Below are positions 1 through 8,167 of a stretch of 11,160 nt of DNA, piece by piece. Within the stretch, counting starts at the first letter, position 1, and each line of letters begins with the position of its first letter. Source of the DNA: Actinomycetes bacterium (lineage in GTDB: Bacteria; Actinomycetota; Actinomycetes; Actinomycetales; Cellulomonadaceae); assembly GCA_023389545.1 (NCBI GenBank), contig JAEWEI010000345.1, positions 1 to 11,160 on the forward strand, written 5' to 3'. The translations under genes were made by a program, and so were the position numbers. The notes beneath the pieces are model-generated. The model saw nothing but the letters and a program-made list of their open reading frames with translations, was not told the DNA's origin and did not search any database.

Positions 1-151
1 GCGCTCGACTCCCCCGATGGCGGCGACGGCCACGGGGCCGGTGCGCGACCGCCCGGCGACGCCCGGTAACGTCCGGGGGGAACCCACGTCCGCACCGGCT
101 CGCCGGCGCATCCGCCCGCCCATCTGGCCCGTCCACGATCGGCGACCGAAC

Positions 152-156
152 AGGAG
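152..156 (+). promoter_or_regulatory. Shine-Dalgarno site of menA
   Basis: AGGAG ends four bases before the ATG at 161. It decides the start among several in-frame candidates and makes menA one of the few genes here with a clear ribosome binding site. Confidence 0.7.
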
Positions 157-160
157 CACG

Positions 161-1030
161 ATGGCCACCTCGTCCGAGTGGATCGCGGGCGCCCGCCCCC
201 GCACCCTGCCCGCAGCCGCCGCGCCGGTGCGGGGGGGCAGGGGCGCCGCCGCGCAACTGGGCGCCGAGAACCTCGTGCGGGGCGCCCTCGCCCTCGGCGT
301 CGCGCTCGCCCTGCAGGTGGGCGTCAACTACGCGAACGACTACTCGGACGGGGTGCGCGGCACCGACACCGACCGGGTGGGCCCGATGCGGCTCACCGCC
401 ACCGGGCTCGCGCGCCCGGCGCAGGTCAAGTGGGCGGCCTTCGCGGCCTTCGGCGTCGGCGCGGCGCTGGGCGTCCTGCTGGTGGCCCTGTCCGGGCAGT
501 GGTGGCTGCTCGCGGTGGGCGCCCTGTCGATCGCCGCTGGCTGGTACTACACCGGCGGCTCGCGACCCTACGGCTACCGCGGCCTCGGCGAGGTCGGCGT
601 CTTCGTGTTCTTCGGCCTGGTCGCGGTGCTCGGCACCACCTACACGCAGGCGGGCCGCATCTCCTGGCCCGCCGCCGCCGGAGCCGTCGCGATCGGCCTC
701 ATCGCCTGTGCCCTGCTCATGGCCAACAACCTGCGGGATGTGCCCACGGACGTGCTGGTCGGCAAGCGGACCCTGGCCGTCCAGCTCGGCGAGCACCGCG
801 CCCGGCGCGTCTACGCCGCGATGGTGATCCTGCCCATCCTGCTGGGCATGGCCTGCGCCTTCGCGGCGCCGTGGTCGTTGGTCGTGCTGTTCCTGGCGCT
901 GCCCGCCGGGCTCCTCGCCGCCACGGTGCTGCTGGGCGCGCGGGGCATCGCGCTGGTGCCGGTGCTCGTCGGCACCGGGTTCTACGAGCTGGCGTTCGGC
1001 GTGCTGCTGGGGATCGGGCTCGCGCTGTAG
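161..1030 (+). CDS. menA: 1,4-dihydroxy-2-naphthoate polyprenyltransferase (MenA)
   Basis: Integral membrane UbiA-family prenyltransferase of 289 residues. In this family MenA joins a polyprenyl chain to 1,4-dihydroxy-2-naphthoate, giving demethylmenaquinone, the committed membrane step of menaquinone synthesis. Both Asp-rich Mg2+/diphosphate motifs are visible: NDYSDGVRGTD at residues 59-69 (D60, D63) and NNLRDVPTD at 189-197 (D193, D197). The N-terminal IAGARPRTLPAA is typical of actinobacterial MenA, and multiple hydrophobic helices follow. The start at 161 is chosen because AGGAG lies at 152-156; the reading frame stays open back to 17, but that extension is low-complexity and not MenA-like. 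Residues 22-28 (PVRGGRG) carry two arginines where relatives usually have small or hydrophobic residues; see findings. I see no convincing gene in bases 1-160. Confidence 0.93.
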   Translation: MATSSEWIAGARPRTLPAAAAPVRGGRGAAAQLGAENLVRGALALGVALALQVGVNYANDYSDGVRGTDTDRVGPMRLTATGLARPAQVKWAAFAAFGVGAALGVLLVALSGQWWLLAVGALSIAAGWYYTGGSRPYGYRGLGEVGVFVFFGLVAVLGTTYTQAGRISWPAAAGAVAIGLIACALLMANNLRDVPTDVLVGKRTLAVQLGEHRARRVYAAMVILPILLGMACAFAAPWSLVVLFLALPAGLLAATVLLGARGIALVPVLVGTGFYELAFGVLLGIGLAL

Positions 1031-1110
1031 CGGACGCACCCGATCGCGTCGGCTGGACACGCGCCACGCCCACCCACGGGTGGAGGGTGATCGAGCCCAG
1101 GGGTGGACGC

Positions 1111-1129
1111 GCCGGGACCGGCTCCCGGC
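1111..1129. other. Hairpin between menA and vanY-type gene
   Basis: A perfect 7-bp inverted repeat (GCCGGGA at 1111-1117, TCCCGGC at 1123-1129) encloses a 5-base loop. It sits 81 bases after the menA stop and 13 bases before the ATG at 1143. It could be a U-less terminator for menA or just part of the promoter region of the next gene. A second, weaker repeat (CCACC at 1070-1074, GGTGG at 1079-1083) lies closer to the menA stop. Confidence 0.4.
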
Positions 1130-1130
1130 A

Positions 1131-1136
1131 GACGCT
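1131..1136 (+). promoter_or_regulatory. Possible -10 element of a leaderless vanY-type gene
   Basis: GACGCT has the two most conserved -10 positions (A second, T sixth) and ends six bases before the ATG at 1143, the spacing seen at the clearer leaderless starts in this window. No -35 is evident and the first base is not T, so this is tentative. Confidence 0.3.
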
Positions 1137-1142
1137 GGGGCC

Positions 1143-1757
1143 ATGACCCTCTACGTCCATGGTCGGCGCGCACGATCGAGCCGTCACCGCGCAATCGCCG
1201 TGATCGCCGTGCTCGCTGCCGCGCTCGCAGCCGGCGTGCTGCTCGCCCTGCTGCGGGCGGACCCCTCCGGCGCCACCGGGGGAACCGCAGGCGCCACGTC
1301 CGCTGGCGCCGTCACACCCCGCTCGGACACCGTCGTCTCAGTGGACGCGGCCGATCCCGCGCTCGCGGCCGATCCCGCGCTCGCGGGCGTCGACACCGAG
1401 CTCGCCCGCCGCATCACCGATGCTCAGGCCGCCGCAGCCAATGACGGGGTGGTCCTGACGATCACCTCCGCGAAGCGCTCGGCAGAGGAGCAGCAGGCGC
1501 TCGTCGACGCGGCGATCACCAGGCACGGCTCGCACGAGGAGGCGTCCAAGTGGGTGCTTCCGCCGGAGGCGTCGGGCCATGTGCAGGGCCTGGCGGTGGA
1601 CGTGGGTCCCACCGAGGGGGCGCTGTGGCTGGGCGAGCACGGGCTCGACTTCGGCCTGTGCCGCGTCTACGCCAACGAGATGTGGCACTTCGAGATGCTC
1701 CCCGCCGATGAGCCGGCGTGCGCCCCGATGCACGAGGACTCGTCCGGGGGATGGTGA
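1143..1757 (+). CDS. Membrane-anchored VanY-type D-alanyl-D-alanine carboxypeptidase
   Basis: Peptidase M15B/VanY-like zinc enzyme, 204 residues. The family removes the terminal D-Ala from peptidoglycan stem pentapeptides outside the membrane. A basic N-terminus precedes one hydrophobic helix at about 18-37, a signal anchor, then an Ala/Thr/Gly-rich linker to about residue 80. Catalytic features are SGHVQGLAVDV at 144-154, giving zinc ligands H146 and D153, and NEMWHFE at 178-184, giving the probable base E179 and third zinc ligand H182. R112 in SAKRS matches the usual substrate-binding GYRS position. The ATG at 1143 is preferred over an in-frame GTG at 1080, because the extension is charged and would bury the signal anchor. 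No Shine-Dalgarno is seen. The linker holds a perfect 18-bp tandem duplication (1347-1382). It is probably a housekeeping wall-trimming enzyme: no vanHAX-like neighbours suggest glycopeptide resistance. Confidence 0.85.
   Translation: MTLYVHGRRARSSRHRAIAVIAVLAAALAAGVLLALLRADPSGATGGTAGATSAGAVTPRSDTVVSVDAADPALAADPALAGVDTELARRITDAQAAAANDGVVLTITSAKRSAEEQQALVDAAITRHGSHEEASKWVLPPEASGHVQGLAVDVGPTEGALWLGEHGLDFGLCRVYANEMWHFEMLPADEPACAPMHEDSSGGW
1347..1382 (+). repeat. 18-bp perfect tandem duplication in the carboxypeptidase linker
   Basis: Two identical 18-base units (1347-1364 and 1365-1382) encode AADPAL twice, residues 69-74 and 75-80. A partial third copy (GCG) follows. The unit length is a multiple of three, so copy-number change would keep the frame. 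It lies in the linker between the membrane anchor and the zinc domain. Confidence 0.9.
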
Positions 1758-1782
1758 CCGTCGGCCTGTGCGGGGCCCGTCG

Positions 1783-2067
1783 TCACGCCGTGCCGCGCTC
1801 GCGCTCTGCCGCGTCGAGGGCGGCGTCCTCGACGTCGGCGTCCCCGGGAGCGGCGGGCCCGGAGCGGGCGGCCCGTGCCTCGGCGCGCCGCGCCAGGTGG
1901 CGCGCCGCGGCGTCACGCTGGCTGCCGAGCAGCACATAGGACAGCGCCCACGCGATGACGGCGGCGAACACGATCGCGAGCCACGATCCCATCCCCACCC
2001 ACACGAGCAGGGCGAGGGCCGCGGCGAAGAGGCCGAGCCTCCACAGGGTGTACGTCACGACTGGCAC
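1783..2067 (-). CDS. DUF4229 small membrane protein
   Basis: A 94-residue protein beginning VPVVTYTLWRLGLFAAALALL, the typical opening of DUF4229, an actinobacterial family of unknown function. Two hydrophobic helices (about 8-25 and 28-47) form a hairpin. They are followed by SYVLLGSQRDAAARHLARRAEARAARS in two pieces: a family-like SYVLLGSQRDA and a basic, then Ala/Asp/Glu-rich tail that is probably cytoplasmic. The frame is open upstream to 2181, but GTG at 2067 is chosen: homology-like sequence begins there and TACCCT ends exactly six bases before it, the leaderless spacing. It is convergent with the carboxypeptidase gene (25-base gap) and divergent from the PLDc_N gene. No catalytic residues are visible; a structural or assembly role is only a guess. 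Confidence 0.8.
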   Translation of the reverse strand: MPVVTYTLWRLGLFAAALALLVWVGMGSWLAIVFAAVIAWALSYVLLGSQRDAAARHLARRAEARAARSGPAAPGDADVEDAALDAAERERGTA

Positions 2068-2073
2068 GCCACC

Positions 2074-2079
2074 AGGGTA
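2074..2079 (-). promoter_or_regulatory. -10 element, leaderless start of the DUF4229 gene
   Basis: On the minus strand TACCCT is followed by six bases and then the GTG at 2067. TAnnnT at this distance places the transcription start at or next to the start codon. No clear -35 is seen. Confidence 0.55.
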
Positions 2080-2135
2080 TGCCGACAGCGCCCCGCCGGA
2101 GGACGGCCTGACGGCCAGTCCAGCGCCGCGCGAAC

Positions 2136-2141
2136 TAGGCT
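2136..2141 (+). promoter_or_regulatory. -10 element, leaderless start of the PLDc_N gene
   Basis: TAGGCT is followed by six bases and the ATG at 2148. The same hexamer and spacing recur before the glutaredoxin-like gene on the other strand (9855-9860). No clear -35 is seen. Confidence 0.55.
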
Positions 2142-2147
2142 GAGGCG

Positions 2148-2489
2148 ATGCGCAACCTCCTCGCCCTCGCGGCGGTCGCACTCATCGTCTACACGATCTT
2201 CGACGTGCTGCGCAGCGAGGACTCCGAACGATTCGGGGTGAACCGGTTCGTCTGCCTGGCGTTCATCGTGGTGCTCCCCGTGGTGGGCTCCATCGCGTGG
2301 CTCGTGCTGCGCCAGATGGCCCGGTCCTCGCATGCGGGCCAGCGCCCGGCGGGGGCGCCCCGCTCGACCGGCCCCCTCGCCCCCGACGACGACCCCGAGT
2401 TCCTCTGGCGGCTCGAGCAGCAGCGCCGCCGCGCCGACCGCGACAAGGCGGCCGACGAGCGCCCGGACGAGCCCCGTCCCGAGGTCTGA
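2148..2489 (+). CDS. PLDc_N-domain small membrane protein
   Basis: A 113-residue protein with the phospholipase D N-terminal-like domain (PLDc_N), a two-helix membrane hairpin often found alone in actinobacteria and without catalytic residues. Helix one is about residues 2-19 and ends in the family-like IVYTIFDVLRSE; helix two is about 35-56, ending LPVVGSIAWLVLRQ. A charged tail rich in Pro, Arg and Glu follows (about 58-113). In full-length cardiolipin synthases this segment precedes two HKD motifs; none is present here, so the protein is not a phospholipase. It is probably leaderless. Its 3' end faces ccsB across a 30-base gap filled by a hairpin. The function is unknown; its place between menA and the cytochrome c operon suggests, but does not show, a role in membrane or respiratory-complex biogenesis. 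Confidence 0.82.
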   Translation: MRNLLALAAVALIVYTIFDVLRSEDSERFGVNRFVCLAFIVVLPVVGSIAWLVLRQMARSSHAGQRPAGAPRSTGPLAPDDDPEFLWRLEQQRRRADRDKAADERPDEPRPEV

Positions 2490-2492
2490 TGG

Positions 2493-2517
2493 CGTGCGGG
2501 GCGCGCGGCCCCGCACG
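2493..2517. terminator. Bidirectional hairpin between the PLDc_N gene and ccsB
   Basis: Ten-bp perfect stem (CGTGCGGGGC at 2493-2502, GCCCCGCACG at 2508-2517) with loop GCGCG. It fills nearly all of the gap between the convergent stops at 2489 and 2520. There is no T-run on either side, so it would be a U-less GC-rich terminator or an mRNA 3'-end protector for both transcripts. Confidence 0.65.
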
Positions 2518-2519
2518 TC

Positions 2520-3547
2520 TCACAGACCCGAGTACGAGTGCAGCCCGCTGGGGATCAGGTTGACCACCGTGAAGTTGGCGATCACCGCGGCGTAGCCGAC
2601 GAAGACGAAGTACGCGGCCCGGCGCCCGCTCCACCCGCGCGTCGTGCGGGCGTGCAGGTACGCGGCGTACACGACCCACGCCACGAACGTGCCGACCTCC
2701 TTGGGGTCCCAGCCCCAGTACCGGCCCCACGCGTGCTCAGCCCAGATCGAGCCACCGACCAGCGCGAACGTCCACCCCACAAAGCCGATGGCGTTGAGGC
2801 GGAACGACTGGGCCTCCAGCGCGCGCGGTGAGGGCACCGTGCGGAGCCACGCCCACGCAGGGCCGGTGACACGCCAGCGGTGCAGCGCCCGGCGCAGGCC
2901 GTCGGCCCGACGCCAAGGCTGCTCGAGGTGGCTGCGGCCGGACTCGCGGGAGTCCTTGAGCACCTGCAGCGCGGCGGCGGCGAACGCCACCGTGAACACG
3001 CCGGTGGCCAGGATGGCGACGCCGACGTGCAGCACCAGCCAGTAGCTGTCCAGGGCGGGCTGCACCGCGTCCGCCTGGATGAAGAAGACCAGGAGCGCGA
3101 AGGCGAGGGCCAGCACCGAGATGCCCAGCACGATGACGCCCACGAACGGGATGAACCGTTTGCGCTCGATGAGGACGAGCACCGCGACGGCGGTGAGCAC
3201 GCCCACGAGCGTGAACTCGTACATGTTGGCCGTGGGCGACCGGCCCGCGGCGACGCCCCGCGCGATGATGCCGGCCAGCAGCAGCAGCCCGCCGAGCAGC
3301 GTCGTGGTGCGGGCGATCCCGGAGGCCTTGGAGACGTCCCCGGACGGCAGGTCGTCGACGGCGCTCCCCAGCGCCGTGCCCGATGCGGCCCCGGAGGCCG
3401 TCCCGGCGCCGACTGCCACGGGCTCGGGCGCCTCCGCGCGGGAAGCCATCTCGGCCTGGCGGGCGAGTGCGAACGTGTACGCCAGGAGCGCGATCGTCAG
3501 TGCGGTCGCGGAGCCCCACACGAGCAACGTGCTCAGGTCGCCGACTG

Positions 3548-3551
<4 letters not shown>
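2520..3551 (-). CDS. ccsB: Cytochrome c biogenesis protein CcsB (CcsA family, System II)
   Basis: A 343-residue multi-helix membrane protein that, with ResB, moves and presents haem for covalent attachment to apocytochrome c outside the membrane. The haem-handling WWD signature is clear at about 270-285 (W270, then HAWGRYWGWDPKE). Candidate haem-ligand histidines in the usual contexts are H175 (LHVG), H273 in the signature, H300 (YLHAR) and H338 (LHSYSG). A Pro/Ala/Gly-rich loop at about 35-75 separates helix one from the core and is not conserved-looking. The ATG at 3551 overlaps the resB stop by four bases (ATGA), implying translational coupling. The frame is open far upstream through resB, but that part is a shadow. 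It is the last gene of the operon and ends at a hairpin. The two-gene ResB/CcsB arrangement is normal in actinobacteria. Confidence 0.94.
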
Positions 3552-5253
<1,702 letters not shown>

Positions 5254-5254
<1 letters not shown>

Positions 5255-6183
5255 CACACCACCGGGATGAAGAGGTCGGGGCCTGTGAGCAGGCCTTGGA
5301 GCCAGACCGCCCACGACGCCCACAGGCCGGTGGCCAGCGCCACCCCGAGCACGACGAGCAGCCCGCCGCCGATCCGCGTGACGGCGAGCCGGTGGCGGCG
5401 CAGGAACCCGAGGGCGCGGCGGCTGCGCGCGGCGCCGAGGGCGAGGAGCAGGAAGGGCAGTCCGAGGCCGACGCAGAACGCGACGGACAGCACCGCGCCA
5501 CGCCCGGCGGAGCCGCCGTCGAGGGACAGCGCGGTGATGGCCACGAGCGTCGGGCCGATGCACGGGGTCCAGCCCAGGCCGAAGACGAGCCCGAGCAGCG
5601 GCGCGCCCCACAGCCCGGCACGCGGGCTCAGGTGGGGGCGGCGGTCCTGCTGGAGGAACGGCACGAAGCCCATGAACGCCAGGCCCATGAGGATGACGAC
5701 CACGCCGAGCACGCGGGTGATCCACCCCTGGCCGTCCTGCAGGACGGCGCCGATCGAGCCCGCCAGCACGCCCAGCGCAACAAAGACGAACGTGAATCCC
5801 GCGATGAACAGCGCGACGCCGGCCAGCAGCCGACGGCGGTCCGCGGCGGGGGCGGGCGCCGTCGGAGCGGGCGCCGTGGAAGTGAGGGCGTTAGCCGCGG
5901 GCGGGCCGGACTGGCCCAGCGGGGCCAGCACCCGGGGCGCCCCGGGCGACGCGACGGTGGCGCCCGACATGCCGCCGAGGTATCCCAGGTAGCCGGGCAC
6001 CAGGGGAAGCACGCAGGGCGAGGCGAACGCGACGAAGCCCGCCACGAGTGCGACGGGCACCGCGAGCAGCATCGAGCCGGAGAACGCGGTGGTGGCGAAC
6101 GCCTCGCCGACGTCGGCGGTCAGCATGCCCTGCCCCGCCGCCGCGAGCCCGGCCATCGCCATCTCCGCTGTCACGGTCGTCAT
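5254..6183 (-). CDS. ccdA: Thiol-disulfide electron transporter CcdA (DsbD-type membrane domain)
   Basis: A 309-residue polytopic protein that passes electrons from cytoplasmic thioredoxin across the membrane to extracytoplasmic thiol proteins such as ResA, keeping the apocytochrome CxxCH cysteines reduced. The redox cysteines lie in their family contexts: C57 in FASPCVLPLVPGY and C208 in GWTPCIGPTL. The six-helix core is interrupted by a hydrophilic Pro/Ala/Thr-rich loop at about 75-115, longer than in compact CcdA proteins. The ATG at 6183 lies two bases after the resA stop. Its own stop overlaps the resB start by one base. In-frame methionines at 8, 10 and 20 are possible alternative starts, since the first 35 residues are not clearly part of the core. 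Confidence 0.93.
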
Positions 6184-6185
6184 GG

Positions 6186-6785
6186 CTAGGCGGCCTGGCC
6201 CTCGGCCAGGACGTCGTCGACGAGCCCGCGCAGCGTGGACGCTTCGACGGCTCCGAGCACGCGCGCGGCGACTCGGCCCTCGCGGTCGAGCACCACAGTG
6301 GTGGGCACGGCCTGGACGGGCACGGCGCCCTGCAACTCGGCGATGGCGGCACGGTCGCCGTCGGCGATGCTCGGGTACGGGATCTCGAAGGTGCGCTGGA
6401 AGGCCTGCGCGGCGCCCGCGTCGTCGGTGCCGTTGATGCCCAGCACCCGCACCCCCTGCTCGGCGTAGTCGGTGGCGAAGGCGGCCAGGTCGGGGGCCTC
6501 GGCGCGGCAGGGCGGGCACGCCGCGTACCAGGTGTTCAGCACGACGACGTCGCCGCGCCACGTGGCCAGGTCGTGCTCGACGCCCTCGAAGTCCGTGCCC
6601 ACGATGGCGACGGGCTCGGAGCGGTCGCCCTCGGCCCAGGTGCGCGTCGAGCCATCGCCCGACTGGTATCCCTGGTCGGCAACGTCGGTCTCGCCGCCGG
6701 TGTCGGCGGCGCCGCAGCCCGCCACGAGCAGCAGGCCCGTGACCACGGCGCCCACGATCGCGGCCCGCCCGCGCAGTCGCCTCAT
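6186..6785 (-). CDS. resA: ResA/TlpA-like thiol-disulfide oxidoreductase lipoprotein
   Basis: A 199-residue extracytoplasmic thioredoxin-fold protein. The N-terminus is a lipoprotein signal: basic MRRLRGR, a hydrophobic stretch, and a lipobox ending LVAGC with C24 as the lipidated residue. A disordered Gly/Asp/Thr-rich spacer runs to about 55. The redoxin (AhpC/TSA-like) domain has WYAACPPC with active-site C90 and C93, and the cis-proline P161 in AVPTTVVLD. Its role is to reduce the haem-binding cysteines of apocytochrome c using electrons from CcdA, the next gene. The ATG at 6785 overlaps the upstream phosphatase stop by four bases and places the signal peptide at the N-terminus; a 46-residue upstream extension is rejected. 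The resA name rests on family and context; TlpA is an equally fair label. Confidence 0.9.
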   Translation of the reverse strand: MRRLRGRAAIVGAVVTGLLLVAGCGAADTGGETDVADQGYQSGDGSTRTWAEGDRSEPVAIVGTDFEGVEHDLATWRGDVVVLNTWYAACPPCRAEAPDLAAFATDYAEQGVRVLGINGTDDAGAAQAFQRTFEIPYPSIADGDRAAIAELQGAVPVQAVPTTVVLDREGRVAARVLGAVEASTLRGLVDDVLAEGQAA

Positions 6786-7438
6786 GCTCCGGGCACTCCC
6801 GCGACGCCGGGCAGCAGGGCGCCGGCTGGCTCGCTGTAGTCGATGCCCACCAGGCGGTCGTCCTCGAACCGGAGGCTGGTGACGGAGGCGACGGAGCACT
6901 CGCGACGGCGCGGGTCGTGCCACAGGCGGCGGTTCTCGAGCGCGCGGCGGGTGACCCAGATGGGGAGCTGGTGGCTGACCAGCACGGCCTCGTGCCCGCG
7001 GGCCGCCTCGCGGGCGGTGTCGACGGCGGCGAGCATCCGGTCGACCTGCTCCCGGTAGGGCTCGCCCCAGGACGGGCGGAACGGGTTGCGCAGCAGCGGC
7101 CAGTGCCTGGGGTGGCGCAGGGAGCCGTCGCCGACGCCGAAGGTCAGGCCCTCGAACTGGTTGACCGCCTCGAGCAGGTTCGCGTCGACGCCGATCTCCA
7201 CGCCGAAGGCCGCGGCTATGGGGCCCGCCGTCTCCTGGGCGCGCTGCAGCGGCGACGCGGTGACGACTGTGACGTCGCGTCGTGGGGCCCCGGACTCCCC
7301 GGCGAGGTGCGCCGCGACCATGTCGGCCATCGCCCGCCCGCGCTCTGAGAGCCGGAACCCGTCGAGGCGTCCGTAGAGCACGCCGGTGGGGTTGTGCACT
7401 TCACCGTGGCGCAGGAGATGGACAGTGGTGGCGACCAT
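6782..7438 (-). CDS. Histidine phosphatase family protein (phosphoglycerate mutase-like)
   Basis: A 218-residue cytoplasmic protein of the histidine phosphatase (RHG) superfamily. LLRHGEV at 8-14 holds the phosphorylated H11 with R10. R66 in ASPLQRAQET, E90 and the second catalytic histidine H156 in VLVSHQLPIW complete the phosphate pocket. Family members act on diverse phosphorylated metabolites; the substrate cannot be read from the sequence. The start at 7438 is chosen because RHG normally follows within about ten residues, and a 20-residue upstream extension looks non-coding. It is the first gene of the cytochrome c maturation operon: its stop overlaps the resA start by four bases (ATGA). 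This neighbourhood recurs in actinobacteria as far as I recall, but a role in cytochrome maturation is not established. No Shine-Dalgarno is visible. Confidence 0.88.
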   Translation of the reverse strand: MVATTVHLLRHGEVHNPTGVLYGRLDGFRLSERGRAMADMVAAHLAGESGAPRRDVTVVTASPLQRAQETAGPIAAAFGVEIGVDANLLEAVNQFEGLTFGVGDGSLRHPRHWPLLRNPFRPSWGEPYREQVDRMLAAVDTAREAARGHEAVLVSHQLPIWVTRRALENRRLWHDPRRRECSVASVTSLRFEDDRLVGIDYSEPAGALLPGVAGVPGA

Positions 7439-7452
7439 GGGACCAGTGTCCC
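7439..7452 (-). promoter_or_regulatory. Possible leaderless promoter and palindrome before the cytochrome c operon
   Basis: Directly upstream of the ATG at 7438, the minus strand has GACACT ending six bases before the start codon, a weak -10 (A second, T sixth) at the leaderless distance. The same bases form a 5-bp inverted repeat (GGGAC at 7439-7443, GTCCC at 7448-7452). The 89 bases to the marR stop hold no gene. Either element could be chance. Confidence 0.3.
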
Positions 7453-7527
7453 AAACCCGGACGTGTGCTCTGTGCCGTTCCGGTGTGGCGGGGACCACGG
7501 CGTGTCGAGGGCCGCGGCGCGTCGGCG

Positions 7528-8037
7528 TCAGGCTGCGGGGTTCCCGCGCAGCGCGTCGGTGACGGCCTGCATGGCGGATCCGAGCGCGCGGAGCTGCTCG
7601 GGGGTGAGCACGTCGACCAGGTGCTCGCGCACTGCTCGGACGTGGCCTGGCGCGGCGGCGACGAGGCGCTGCCAGCCCGCCTCGGTCATGGTGGCGTTGA
7701 CGCCTCGGGCGTCCTCGCGGCAGGCGGTGCGCTCGACGAGCCCGGCGGCCTCCATGCGGCGGATCGTGTGGGTGAGCCGGCTGCGGGAGTGGGCGAGCCC
7801 GTCGGCGAGCTCGGACATGCGCATGGTGCGCCCGGGGGCCTCGGAGAGGCGCACGAGCACCTCGTACTCCCCCAGCGAGAGCCCGGAGTCGGCGTCGAGC
7901 TCACGGGCGAGCACGTCGTTGAGCAGCGCGTTGCCGTCGCGGAACGCGCGCCACTGCGCCTGCTGCTCGGTCGAGAGCCAGCGCACCTCGGGCTGGCTGG
8001 CCTGGGACGGCGAAGGGCTCGCCACCTGTTCTGTCAT
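7528..8037 (-). CDS. MarR-family transcriptional regulator
   Basis: A 169-residue winged-helix regulator, probably a dimer. An N-terminal helical segment (about 19-48) leads into LSLGEYEVLVRLSEAPGR (54-71, within the family's usual opening of the DNA-binding domain). The recognition helix region is MRMSELADGLAHSRSRLTHTIRRMEAAGLVERT (72-104, split over helix-turn-helix and wing entry), and the wing is about 105-118 (CREDARGVNATMTEAG). No cysteine sits in the N-terminal OhrR-type sensing position, so thiol oxidation sensing is not suggested. The ATG at 8037 is preceded by GGAGGAG; the frame extends to 8127, but that part overlaps the promoter. It is divergent from yceI, and two palindromes between them are its likely operators. 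The ligand is unknown. Confidence 0.9.
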   Translation of the reverse strand: MTEQVASPSPSQASQPEVRWLSTEQQAQWRAFRDGNALLNDVLARELDADSGLSLGEYEVLVRLSEAPGRTMRMSELADGLAHSRSRLTHTIRRMEAAGLVERTACREDARGVNATMTEAGWQRLVAAAPGHVRAVREHLVDVLTPEQLRALGSAMQAVTDALRGNPAA

Positions 8038-8108
8038 GTCTCCTCCGCTCCAAGGATCGGCAGCTCCGGAGCATCTGTTCGTGGTCCAGGGGTTGCGCGT
8101 CTGCCGCA

Positions 8109-8136
8109 AGTCTAGTAGAAATCTCAACTAATCCAA
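8109..8136 (-). promoter_or_regulatory. Promoter of marR
   Basis: On the minus strand TTGGAT (8131-8136) and TAGACT (8109-8114) are separated by 16 bases, a good sigma-70-type arrangement. The predicted transcript begins near 8102, giving a leader of about 65 bases with a GGAGGAG site. The upstream operator-like palindrome (8113-8130) lies between and over the -10 and -35, so binding there should block the promoter. Confidence 0.6.
8113..8130. promoter_or_regulatory. MarR operator-like palindrome 1
   Basis: TAGTAGA-N4-TCAACTA: the 7-base arms match at six of seven positions. It overlaps the marR -10 and spacer. The right arm TCAACTA is identical to the right arm of palindrome 2 at 8147-8153. 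Confidence 0.6.
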
Positions 8137-8153
8137 TGTTGATCGTTCAACTA
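8136..8153. promoter_or_regulatory. MarR operator-like palindrome 2
   Basis: ATGTTGA-N4-TCAACTA: the inner five bases of each arm (GTTGA at 8138-8142, TCAAC at 8147-8151) are perfectly complementary. Its centre is 23 bp from that of palindrome 1. Together they suggest a consensus TAGTTGA-N4-TCAACTA. It ends three bases before the yceI ribosome binding site, so binding could also block yceI. Confidence 0.6.
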
Positions 8154-8156
8154 CGT

Positions 8157-8161
8157 AGGAG
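8157..8161 (+). promoter_or_regulatory. Shine-Dalgarno site of yceI
   Basis: AGGAG ends six bases before the ATG at 8168, fixing the start. I could not assign a convincing -10/-35 pair for yceI in the AT-richer intergenic region. Confidence 0.75.
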
Positions 8162-8167
8162 TCTCTC

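Noticed and set aside
1..126. A possible minus-strand frame at the left edge, open from about 124 off the window.
   Set aside because: Too short to judge, no ribosome binding site, and no recognisable sequence. A hairpin CCCGG-N6-CCGGG at 62-77 is also too weak to call.
17..160. N-terminal extension of MenA by 48 residues.
   Set aside because: The extension is Arg/Pro-rich and not membrane-like, and a good AGGAG site directs initiation at 161.
1762..1780. Imperfect GC-rich inverted repeat between the convergent carboxypeptidase and DUF4229 genes.
   Set aside because: The arms pair for only about four to five bases without a bulge, which is common by chance at this GC content.
7391..7404. 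TTGTG...TTCAC-like sequence resembling half of a Rex operator.
   Set aside because: The spacing between the arms does not fit the TTGTGAA-N4-TTCACAA form, and it lies inside the phosphatase coding sequence over the conserved RHG region.
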